Source: Halomonas sp. HL-93
GTDB lineage: Bacteria > Pseudomonadota > Gammaproteobacteria > Pseudomonadales > Halomonadaceae
Assembly (NCBI RefSeq): GCF_900086985.1
Contig: NZ_LT593974.1
Coordinates: 2,728,001 to 2,792,000, forward strand
Reading direction: 5' to 3'
DNA: 64,000 nt
The notes below the pieces were generated by a model that did no database searches, had not been told where the DNA came from, and worked only from the letters and a program-made list of their open reading frames with translations. Of this stretch, positions 56,943 to 64,000 are shown in pieces (the stretch's first letter is position 1; every line of letters begins with the position of its first letter). Made by a program: the position numbers and the translations under genes.

Positions 56943-57590
56943 CTACTTGGAAGAGGAGAAACTGGGGATGTCACTGACCCCTGCCGATGAACCTTTCCCC
57001 GTTAGCTTAATGATCAACTGAAGTCGATCATGAATGTCCAGCTTGCTGAAAATGGCGGTCAAGTGGGCTTTTACCGTTCTTTCAGTAATATCGAGTTCCC
57101 GGGCCACGACTTTATTGCTGGCCCCTTTCGCCACCGCCAAAGCCACTTCACGCTCGCGTTGGGTCAGCGCTTCAAGTACCGATGATTGAAGCTGCTGGTC
57201 ACCATTGAGAAGCCGCCAGGTACTACCCATGACTTGCGCCATCACATCAGGCGGCACCCAGATTCCCTGGTTCATGACCACCATGGCGATCTGCTTCAGG
57301 ATTTCGGTCGGGCTAAGAGCGTGGGCATACCCTCGGGCACCTTGCTGTAGCGCATCGATGGCGGCGGTGTTGTCGGGCATCATCGAGAGCACCACAACGG
57401 TGGATTGCTTGGCAATACGTCGCACCAGGGAAGGCCCGTCGGTTTCTTGCTCCTCTTTCAACACCCACACCAGCGTGTCAGCATCGCCCAGACGTTCGGC
57501 CTGTTCAGGGGAAACGCATTTGGCCTCAGCAAAAGCGGCCTGCCAGCGAGGCATCAGCGTTTTATCTTGAGCGACAAAAAGGTGTTTCAT
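56943..57590 (-). CDS. LuxR/NarL-family regulator with degenerate receiver domain
   Basis: A 215-aa protein. The C-terminal HTH is standard (LTQREREVALAVAKGASNKVVARELDITERTVKAHLTA, written in the order seen in two adjacent blocks). The N-terminal ~120 residues have receiver-like strands (VVVLSMMPDN and GARGYAHALSPTEILKQI), but the phospho-acceptor Asp expected after the third strand is absent (DTLVWVLKEEQ). Phosphorylation control is therefore unlikely. Its ATG overlaps the lapC stop. It is encoded between the secretion genes and the adhesin and probably controls adhesin expression. Confidence 0.87.
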   Translation of the reverse strand: MKHLFVAQDKTLMPRWQAAFAEAKCVSPEQAERLGDADTLVWVLKEEQETDGPSLVRRIAKQSTVVVLSMMPDNTAAIDALQQGARGYAHALSPTEILKQIAMVVMNQGIWVPPDVMAQVMGSTWRLLNGDQQLQSSVLEALTQREREVALAVAKGASNKVVARELDITERTVKAHLTAIFSKLDIHDRLQLIIKLTGKGSSAGVSDIPSFSSSK

Positions 57591-59017
57591 CAGCGTTCCC
57601 CTAATGAATTATTCCATGCTCGCAGGACGGGCTTCAGGAGGAATTCCATCACTGTGCGCTTGCCGGTCATGATATCGACCTGGGCCGTCATGCCGGGAAT
57701 GATGTCCATTTCTTCGTTATTGATCTCACCCTGCTCGGTACGCACCCGCACGCGGTAAAAGGTGTTGTCATCATCATCGGTAATTGTGTCGGCACTGATG
57801 TTTTCGAGCTCGGCTTTCAAACCGCCATACTGGGAATAGTCGTAAGCCGTTAGTTTGACGGTGGCGTCCTGCCCAGGGCTCAGGAAGGCAATATCTTGGG
57901 GGGCAATGCGCGCCTCAACCAATAGCCGGTCATCGGTGGGAATAATGTCGACCACTTCCTGCCCGGCCTGGGCAACGCCACCAATGGTCGTGATGTGCAG
58001 TGTCTGAACAATCCCTTTCACTGGCGCGCGAATGTCGGCTAACTGAACGCGATTCTCCAGCCCTGAACTGCCCTCATTGAGCGCCGAAATTTCACTGAGC
58101 GTGTCGGCCAGGTCGTTGCGCCATTGGCCACGGCGTTCAGCACCCAACTCGCGCAACTGTGATTCGCTTTCTTCGACAGCCGCTTCCAGCCGCTCGATGG
58201 CTGCATTGGCCTGATCGCGCTCGCCTCGATTACGGGACACTTCGCGTTCCAAACGCAGCACTTCCACTTCGGATACCGCCCCCGACGATAACAGAGGACG
58301 GGTGAGCTGGAGTTCCTCATTGGCCATTTGCAACTCGCGGTTCGCCGTATCGCGCTTCAGCTGTGCTTCAAGCAGCTCGGCATCACGCTGACGAATCCGG
58401 TCACGGATGACGGTTTCCTGCTCGCGCAATTCATTGAGTCGGCTTGCGTAGACTTCACGCTCTTGAGAAACCGCTAACGGCGCCTCAGCCAGCAAATCGT
58501 CGTCGGGAGAAAAGGCGGTATCCGTCACCAGGGCACGAAGACGCTCGGCACGGGCTCTTAGCGATTGAGCTTGAACCCGGTTTTCACGGAAATCGGAGAC
58601 GAAGCGCGTGGGGTCGACGCGCATAATAATTTCGCCTGCCTCGACCATTTGCCCTTCTTCGACGAGGATTTCCTCTACGACACCGCCATCAAATGACTGA
58701 ACGCGCTGCAGCTGTTGCGCGGGAATCACACGCCCCTGACCGCGGGTGACTTCGTCAATTTCAGCAAAGAAAGCCCAGATAAGCAGCGCGATCAAGGCAA
58801 GGACAATGCCATAAAGGAACCCGCGTGCGCGGAGCGGGTCTTGCTGCATGCGCGCCCAATCGGCATCGCTTGCCCAGTCTCGGTTTAAGTGGGCCGACGT
58901 GACGCGCTTTGAAAACAGTCGATCCATAAACGGGCGAAAAGGCTTTCCACCTTTTTCACTAAACCGGCCCAGCGCTTCAAAGCCCTGCTGTTCGGCAGAT
59001 TTACGCTTTTTCGCCAT
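57590..59017 (-). CDS. lapC: LapC, HlyD-family periplasmic adaptor of the type I secretion system
   Basis: A membrane fusion protein of 475 aa that links the ABC exporter to the outer-membrane channel. It has a cytoplasmic N-terminus, one membrane helix (LYGIVLALIALLIWAFFAEI), a lipoyl/barrel-sandwich half (GRVIPAQQLQRVQSFDGGVVEEILV), a long coiled-coil hairpin (about 150-310), the second half (LADIRAPVKGIVQTLHITTIGG) and a beta-barrel domain (DATVKLTAYDYSQYGGLKA). The ATG shares a base with the lapB stop (TAATG). Confidence 0.93.
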   Translation of the reverse strand: MAKKRKSAEQQGFEALGRFSEKGGKPFRPFMDRLFSKRVTSAHLNRDWASDADWARMQQDPLRARGFLYGIVLALIALLIWAFFAEIDEVTRGQGRVIPAQQLQRVQSFDGGVVEEILVEEGQMVEAGEIIMRVDPTRFVSDFRENRVQAQSLRARAERLRALVTDTAFSPDDDLLAEAPLAVSQEREVYASRLNELREQETVIRDRIRQRDAELLEAQLKRDTANRELQMANEELQLTRPLLSSGAVSEVEVLRLEREVSRNRGERDQANAAIERLEAAVEESESQLRELGAERRGQWRNDLADTLSEISALNEGSSGLENRVQLADIRAPVKGIVQTLHITTIGGVAQAGQEVVDIIPTDDRLLVEARIAPQDIAFLSPGQDATVKLTAYDYSQYGGLKAELENISADTITDDDDNTFYRVRVRTEQGEINNEEMDIIPGMTAQVDIMTGKRTVMEFLLKPVLRAWNNSLGER

Positions 59018-61185
59018 TAATTCGCCCTCCCGACTTGGCCCTTACGCAAGGCTTCGACGACTTGCTCGCGCGGACCGTCCGCGACGATTTTACCCGCGTC
59101 CATGACGATGATGCGATCAACGAGCGAGAGTAGCGACGTACGGTGAGTGACGATCACCATGGTCTTTTGTTGACTAAAATGCGTGAGGTTTTTCTTTAAT
59201 ACTTCCTCACTGGCGTGGTCCATCGCACTGGTGGGCTCATCCAACAGCAGCACGCTAGGGTTGCTCACCAGCGCTCGCGCTATCGCGACTGATTGGCGTT
59301 GCCCCCCAGAGAGCATGTTGCCACCCTCACCAACCGGTAGATCAAGCCCGTGAGGATGTGATTTTACCAACGACTCAAGGCCACTCAACCTGACGGCTTC
59401 CAGAAGCGCGTCATCATCAACGCCTTCACTGCCTGCCCCTGCCAGGATATTGTCGCGCAGACTGCCAAAAAATAACGCTATATCTTGTGGTACGTAGCCA
59501 ATGTGTCGTCGCAGTTGCGTGGGGTCGTACTGGCGTATATCAACGTCATCCAGCAATACGGCACCGGCCGTGGGCTGATAAAGCGCCAGCAACAGTTTGC
59601 TGAGGGTTGATTTACCTGAGCCGATACGGCCAATCAACGCGACTTTTTCGCCCGCTTTTAAGCGAAAGCTAACATTGTTCAGGGCGTTGCTTTCCGCCTC
59701 GGGGTAGCTGAGGCTCACGCCGTCGAATTGAACCGCGCCCCTTACGACAGGGCGACTAATGTAGGCTTTTCCCTCGATACGTTCGGTGGGCTTTTCCATC
59801 ACGCCATTGAGCGACTGCAGTGCGGTGGAGGATTGATGGTACTGAGCCATCAACCCCGCGGCTTGGCTAATGGGTGCCATAGCCCGAGAAGACAGCAAGT
59901 AAGCAGCAATCAATCCCCCTTGGGTTAAGTCACCTTCAATGATCAAATACACCCCAATGACGATAATCGCCACCGCCACCGTATGCTGCGTCCATAGCGC
60001 TACGCTGGTGACCGACGAGCTAACCAGACGAAGCTGCGCTGCCGTGCGCGATAGAAAAGCCGACGCGCGCTCCCAGTTGCCTTGCAACCGGCTTTCACTA
60101 CGCAATGTTTTGACGGTTTCCAAGTTCGCGACGGCCTCGACCAGCGTGGAATTGCGCTGTGCACCAATACGCCATGTGGTTTCGGAGAGTTCGTGCAATT
60201 TACTCTGGGCGGCCAACGCATAGAGAAAGACAAATACCGCACCGACGACGATCGGAATTACCAAAGGCACCCCGATCAAGGCAATAATCGCGGCAAAGAG
60301 AATCACAAAAGGCAGATCCACCAGCGCCACGACAGTGGCCGAGCCAATAAACGCCCGCACGGATTCAAATGACTGCAGGGTCGACGTGAACGAGCCGGTC
60401 GATGCTGGTTTAGCCTCCATGCGCATGCCCAATACGCGTGACATGATGCTGGAGGTAAGCTTTACATCCGCCCGACTGGCCGCCAAATCAACAAAGGCGT
60501 TGCGCATCAAGCGCAGTGCCAAGTCAAAACACAATACAATGAAAATACCAACGGCAAGCACCCACAAGGTCTCGGTGGCCGCGTTGGGCACAACGCGGTC
60601 ATAGACGTTCATGACGAACAGTGGCATCGCGATGGCGAACAGGTTGATCACCAGCGACCCTATCAAAACGTCTCGATAAAGCTTGCGGTTCTCGCTTATC
60701 ACGCCCCAAAACCAGTGTCGAGAGCGCTGCTGCTTAACTTCGGGGCCACGCGCATCAAAGCGGTATTTAGGCCTTACATATGCCGCTTGACCGCTGTAAG
60801 CCTCTTGCAAGCCTGAGAGGCTCACAATAGAGCTGGCTTCACCCAGTTCAGGAAAAATGACTTCTGCCTGAGCATTTTTAAGATCCACACTAAGCAGCAC
60901 ACAGGCTCTTCCGGCCTCAAGCAGTAAAATGGCCGGAAACAGGGCGGGGTTTAGCTGCGAAAGACGTGACTTGACTATCCGAGCGGTTAGGTCTGCGCGA
61001 GCTGCCGCACGCCCCAGCACGCCAGGGGTGAGTTTGCCCTCCTCAAGCGGAAGACCGGCGACCAACGCTTCCCGTGTAGCATCGTGGTGGTGAATGGCCG
61101 CCACAGCGATCAAACACTCTAGAAGCTCATCCAAGCCCGTTTCTTGCGGCGACTCAGGTACGGAGTTGTCATTTTCTTGCGTCAC
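59017..61185 (-). CDS. lapB: LapB, type I secretion ABC transporter
   Basis: An inner-membrane exporter of ~722 aa. The N-terminal ~130 residues are a C39-like domain without the catalytic Cys (DELLECLIAVAAIHHHD). Six membrane helices follow (about 155-430), then the ATPase with Walker A ALIGRIGSGKSTLSKLLLAL, signature MLSGGQRQSVAIARAL and Walker B VLLLDEPTSAMD. I prefer the GTG at 61185 (GAGG 5 nt upstream, length as in known LapB) to the ATG at 61230, which lacks an SD. Together with lapC and lapE it forms the adhesin exporter. Confidence 0.92.
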   Translation of the reverse strand: MTQENDNSVPESPQETGLDELLECLIAVAAIHHHDATREALVAGLPLEEGKLTPGVLGRAAARADLTARIVKSRLSQLNPALFPAILLLEAGRACVLLSVDLKNAQAEVIFPELGEASSIVSLSGLQEAYSGQAAYVRPKYRFDARGPEVKQQRSRHWFWGVISENRKLYRDVLIGSLVINLFAIAMPLFVMNVYDRVVPNAATETLWVLAVGIFIVLCFDLALRLMRNAFVDLAASRADVKLTSSIMSRVLGMRMEAKPASTGSFTSTLQSFESVRAFIGSATVVALVDLPFVILFAAIIALIGVPLVIPIVVGAVFVFLYALAAQSKLHELSETTWRIGAQRNSTLVEAVANLETVKTLRSESRLQGNWERASAFLSRTAAQLRLVSSSVTSVALWTQHTVAVAIIVIGVYLIIEGDLTQGGLIAAYLLSSRAMAPISQAAGLMAQYHQSSTALQSLNGVMEKPTERIEGKAYISRPVVRGAVQFDGVSLSYPEAESNALNNVSFRLKAGEKVALIGRIGSGKSTLSKLLLALYQPTAGAVLLDDVDIRQYDPTQLRRHIGYVPQDIALFFGSLRDNILAGAGSEGVDDDALLEAVRLSGLESLVKSHPHGLDLPVGEGGNMLSGGQRQSVAIARALVSNPSVLLLDEPTSAMDHASEEVLKKNLTHFSQQKTMVIVTHRTSLLSLVDRIIVMDAGKIVADGPREQVVEALRKGQVGRAN

Positions 61186-61329
61186 ATACGCCTCATAACA
61201 GCCAGAAGATAGTCGACACTGCGACATCATCGCATGCTTGACCGTCCAGCAGCATTAACCGCCACTGGACGTCTGAGTCTCAATCGGTTTACTGGACTAA
61301 GAATGACTCAGGTCGTTACTGCCAGTAGA

Positions 61330-62805
61330 TCAACTGCCAACCAAGTCCTCAAGGGTATAATTGGCAGGTGCTTGAGTCGGGCAGATAGAGTCGGCATCCA
61401 GTTCAACACCATCGCTACCCAGGTCTGACAGACTCGGCATGTCGGCGCGTGATACGTCCAGCGTTTGCATCAACTGCCCCATTGAGGCTAGCGTCTCAGC
61501 ATCGGCAATGGCGACGTCATACTGGGCATTGACGTAGGCGCGGCTGGCTTCAAAGAACTCATTCTCGCTGTCCAGCACGTCGAGCAAGGTTCGCTCGCCG
61601 ATGTCGAACTGCTGCTGGTAGGCGCCACGTACACGATCAATCGACTGGCGATGCTGATTCAGGTACTGCATCTGCTCACGCAGTCGCTGAGTATCCGCAT
61701 AAGCGATTTGGGCGGTTTGACGAACGTTGTGACAGGCCAGCTCGCGATTATCGACGGCTTCCTCGATGCGCTCGCTTGCTGCACGAAATGAAGCCAAGTC
61801 CGAGCCGCCACGGTATAAGTTCATGCTGGCAACAAGCTCAATGCTGCTTTGATCACGACGACCTATCGCCGCCGAGTCATCGTTATTACTGCCGGTACGT
61901 CCAACGATATCGACCCGCGGATGGAAGCCTGCCTGCGCGATATCCTGCTCTGCGCGAGACGCGGCAATATCTTCAATAGCGGCATGGAAGTCAGGATTAC
62001 CTTCAAAGGCAAGATTGACTGCCTCTTGCACCGAACTGGGTAATTCATCAGAAAACTCGGGCGTCGCCGCCAGGTTTTCAACCGGCAAATCGCCAACAAT
62101 GCGGTTATAGCGTGCAGAAACATCGTGCAAATTTGAGGCTTCTGTCAGCAAATTGGATTCAGCCAGTGCAACACGGCCGCTAATTTGCTCCAGATCAACA
62201 CCACGCCCAGCGCCTGAGCGAGCGCGCTCTTCAATTTGGTCATATACGCGCATGTGCTGGCGGTAATTATCCTGGGCTAAGCGAACCAGCTCACGGTAGC
62301 GAAGCACATCCGCATAGGCAGTGGTCGCTTCAAGGGCGACTGTTTCACTGGCGCCTAGCAGTTCGTAGTAACGCACTAATTCCGCCCGGTCTAGCTGCTC
62401 CACTTGGCCGGCTGTCGCAAAACCATCGTAAACCATTTGGGTTAATTCGAGCTGCACGAAGTCAGTGTCATAGCTGCCACGCCCATCCCCTTCGACAGAC
62501 TCTCGCCCTACGCCCGCGGTAGCGTCCACACTGGGCAAATAACCGCCCTGGGCTTCAGCTTTGTCGTAACCCGACGCATTGAACGCGCGGAACGCCGAAT
62601 TGACTTCGGGATTCTGGGTGATCGCCTGCTGAACCGTTTCCTGCAGATTGGATGAGCCGGGTATGGACATATCGGAGGGTAGCGACTGCGCCACCACTTG
62701 ACTGAGTGGTAGCAGCGTCATGCTGGTGCCGATAGCGGCTGCCTGGATAAGGCGTGTTAAACCGAAACGCTGGTAAAACACGTTAGTACAGCTGAATTTT
62801 TTCAT
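61330..62805 (-). CDS. lapE: LapE, TolC-family outer-membrane channel
   Basis: The outer-membrane component of the adhesin exporter, ~491 aa. A signal peptide is present (FGLTRLIQAAAIGTSMTLL, cleavage near VVAQS). Two TolC repeats follow, with QAITQNPEVNSAFRAFNASGYD at the start of the first, and DFVQLELTQMVYDGFATAGQVEQ and SIELVASMNLYRGGSDLASFRAA as the paired barrel/helix strands. AYQQQFDIGERTLLDVLDSENEFFEA is the typical second-helix motif. The start is the ATG at 62805 (GGGGA upstream), a few codons inside the longest frame. It leads the lapE-lapB-lapC unit with a 145-bp gap to lapB. Confidence 0.92.
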   Translation of the reverse strand: MKKFSCTNVFYQRFGLTRLIQAAAIGTSMTLLPLSQVVAQSLPSDMSIPGSSNLQETVQQAITQNPEVNSAFRAFNASGYDKAEAQGGYLPSVDATAGVGRESVEGDGRGSYDTDFVQLELTQMVYDGFATAGQVEQLDRAELVRYYELLGASETVALEATTAYADVLRYRELVRLAQDNYRQHMRVYDQIEERARSGAGRGVDLEQISGRVALAESNLLTEASNLHDVSARYNRIVGDLPVENLAATPEFSDELPSSVQEAVNLAFEGNPDFHAAIEDIAASRAEQDIAQAGFHPRVDIVGRTGSNNDDSAAIGRRDQSSIELVASMNLYRGGSDLASFRAASERIEEAVDNRELACHNVRQTAQIAYADTQRLREQMQYLNQHRQSIDRVRGAYQQQFDIGERTLLDVLDSENEFFEASRAYVNAQYDVAIADAETLASMGQLMQTLDVSRADMPSLSDLGSDGVELDADSICPTQAPANYTLEDLVGS

Positions 62806-62820
62806 CTGTGGTCCCCTCAT

Positions 62821-63126
62821 GGATTATGAGACGGTAACTGCAACAAACCACCGCAATCACCGATAGCAATTGATACGTTATTTGTTGTCGCGGGACTCAC
62901 CTAACACTCGATATGTACAGGCGGCGCATCCATTCCCGGCTTCCTTACCTTGGTGGTGCTTGGCTCTTGAGCCTTGCGTATGAAAGATTCTCATCAAAAG
63001 AGCTTAAGCACCCTAATGACGTGTTCCCTATTTATAGTCTACATCTTACTAGGCTACGTCAGAATACTTAATGTAAGTAATCGTAATCCAAAATTACAAA
63101 ATGTACAAAATAATAATTATGCTGAC
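62821..63126. other. Intergenic region upstream of lapE
   Basis: No gene is credible; the short plus-strand frame at 62974 lacks an SD. The part at 63030-63120 is conspicuously AT-rich in an otherwise GC-rich neighbourhood, as expected for a regulated promoter. TATAAATAGGG can be read on the minus strand near 63030, but no matching -35 was found. Confidence 0.45.
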
Positions 63127-63996
63127 CTAGGATTTCCCCATTTGTTGCCAGGCAAGGCCTGCCAAAATAAGCGCTAAGCCTATTAAAGTTGAGGGGTAAA
63201 TCGACTCGCCGACGACGATAAAAAGCAACAAAAGTGACACTGGTGGGGAAAGAAAAATGAGATTGGAGACCTTAGCGGTGCGCGACACCTTGTGAACGGC
63301 GAGCTGCCACAAAATAAATGCGATTCCCATTTCAAAAAGCCCCACGTAAATACCGGCGCCTAGTGCTGAGAGGCTATGCCACTGAAACCCTGGCCCCCAT
63401 AACAGCAGCATCGTTAATACCGGCAGCCCCACCGTGAAGTTCTGCCACTGCCCAACCAATGGTGGGCGCTTGTCGCGGGCGTTAAGCAACCAGTAAAACG
63501 CCCAGAGTAGCGTAGACGCTAACGCGAAAATAACGCCCAGGGGGTCGGCAAAATGAACGTTAAATACATCGCCGCGGGTGGCGATCACCCAAACGCCCGC
63601 ATAGGCGACGAACCCGGCGGCCACATCGACGCGCGTTAAGCGGTGTCCTAACAGCGGTACGGCAAGAAACGCCATGGCCAGGGCCCAGGTATAGTTCAGC
63701 GCCATGGCTTCCTGGCCGGGCAAGCGGTCGTAGGCGGCAAACAGCGCGAGGTAATAGGCGACTGGGTTCATCAGCCCAGCCCAGGCAGCCGTTCGCCAGC
63801 CGTGCTTCAGTGCCGTTGTGGTTTTACCCTGGTAGACCACCAAAGCGCCCATCAGGGCCCATGAAACCAACGCTGCCAGCCACATCAGCTCAAGGGGCGA
63901 CATCCAAACCAAGGCAACTTTGAAGGCAGTGGCCACGGTGGACCACAACGCCACCGCACCCAAGCCATAGAGGATCGCTTGGCGGTCTTGATTCAT
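63127..63996 (-). CDS. EamA/DMT-superfamily exporter (YddG-like)
   Basis: A ten-helix transporter of 289 aa with two EamA halves: ILYGLGAVALWSTVATAFKVAL begins the first, and GVIFALASTLLWAFYWLLNAR the second. Features such as LMNPVAYYLALFAAYDRLPGQEA and ALNYTWALAMAFLAVPLL resemble YddG-type aromatic amino acid exporters; substrate is otherwise unknown. The start ATG at 63996 is almost at the window edge, so the SD cannot be judged. It lies upstream of lapE on the same strand with a 0.3-kb gap, probably a separate unit. Confidence 0.88.
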   Translation of the reverse strand: MNQDRQAILYGLGAVALWSTVATAFKVALVWMSPLELMWLAALVSWALMGALVVYQGKTTTALKHGWRTAAWAGLMNPVAYYLALFAAYDRLPGQEAMALNYTWALAMAFLAVPLLGHRLTRVDVAAGFVAYAGVWVIATRGDVFNVHFADPLGVIFALASTLLWAFYWLLNARDKRPPLVGQWQNFTVGLPVLTMLLLWGPGFQWHSLSALGAGIYVGLFEMGIAFILWQLAVHKVSRTAKVSNLIFLSPPVSLLLLFIVVGESIYPSTLIGLALILAGLAWQQMGKS

Positions 63997-64000
63997 CGGT

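Noticed and set aside
62974..63177. Small plus-strand membrane peptide
   Set aside because: It has one hydrophobic stretch but no SD, overlaps the 3' end of the EamA gene, and lies in the probable lapE promoter region.

Overview
The window looks like a chromosomal segment of a moderately halophilic gammaproteobacterium of the Halomonas type (inference from gene content, the acidic adhesin, the high-GC backbone and the gene neighbourhoods; no rRNA or other marker gene is present to confirm it). The backbone is visibly GC-rich, while roughly 13.2-27 kb is strongly AT-rich, as expected for an acquired polysaccharide locus.

Left end (1-7.6 kb): two secreted proteins of unknown function, an MBL-fold/beta-CASP hydrolase, an Rpn-type nuclease gene lying between direct repeats, a tiny lipoprotein and an autotransporter-barrel protein. 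From 7.9 to 31 kb, almost everything on the minus strand is a surface-polysaccharide locus: two nearly identical tandem O-antigen ligase/polymerase-type genes, a polyprenyl glycosylphosphotransferase preceded by the scar of a collapsed duplication, a TPR-methyltransferase (the only plus-strand gene), a glucuronyl C5-epimerase-like gene with an in-frame amber codon, several GT4 glycosyltransferases, an unidentified membrane protein, and a complete wbpA-wbpB-wbpD-wbpE-wbpI set for UDP-ManNAc3NAcA. A perfect ops element lies just upstream of wbpA. A second ops element in a matching ~45-nt context lies the same distance upstream of an SLC13-type permease gene followed by cysQ, and rfaH itself is encoded divergently next to it. 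This suggests that the glycan genes and a sulfur-related transport/PAP-recycling pair form one RfaH regulon.

34.7-37.6 kb is a mobile/accessory strip: a dense array of inverted REP elements (BIMEs), a DUF2283/DUF4258 gene pair, a REP-associated tyrosine transposase (RAYT), and a HigBA-like toxin-antitoxin pair with a palindromic candidate operator. The same REP family fills most intergenic gaps between 2 and 11 kb. Stem variants change on both arms, so the hairpin is conserved.

37.6-42.3 kb is housekeeping (glyA; ybbP-ybbA divergent from tesA). 42.3-62.8 kb encodes a complete Lap biofilm adhesion system: tesA-lapG-lapD on the plus strand, and lapE, lapB, lapC, a LuxR-type regulator with a degenerate receiver, and a ~3,530-residue LapA-like adhesin on the minus strand. 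The adhesin has a TAAG site for LapG, 18 near-identical Ig-like repeats, a vWA domain and a type I secretion signal. LapB, LapC and LapE would export the adhesin, the N-terminal retention module would hold it in the outer-membrane pore, LapG would cut it free, and LapD would sequester LapG when c-di-GMP is high. The window ends with an EamA-family exporter. I saw no tRNA, rRNA or CRISPR array.
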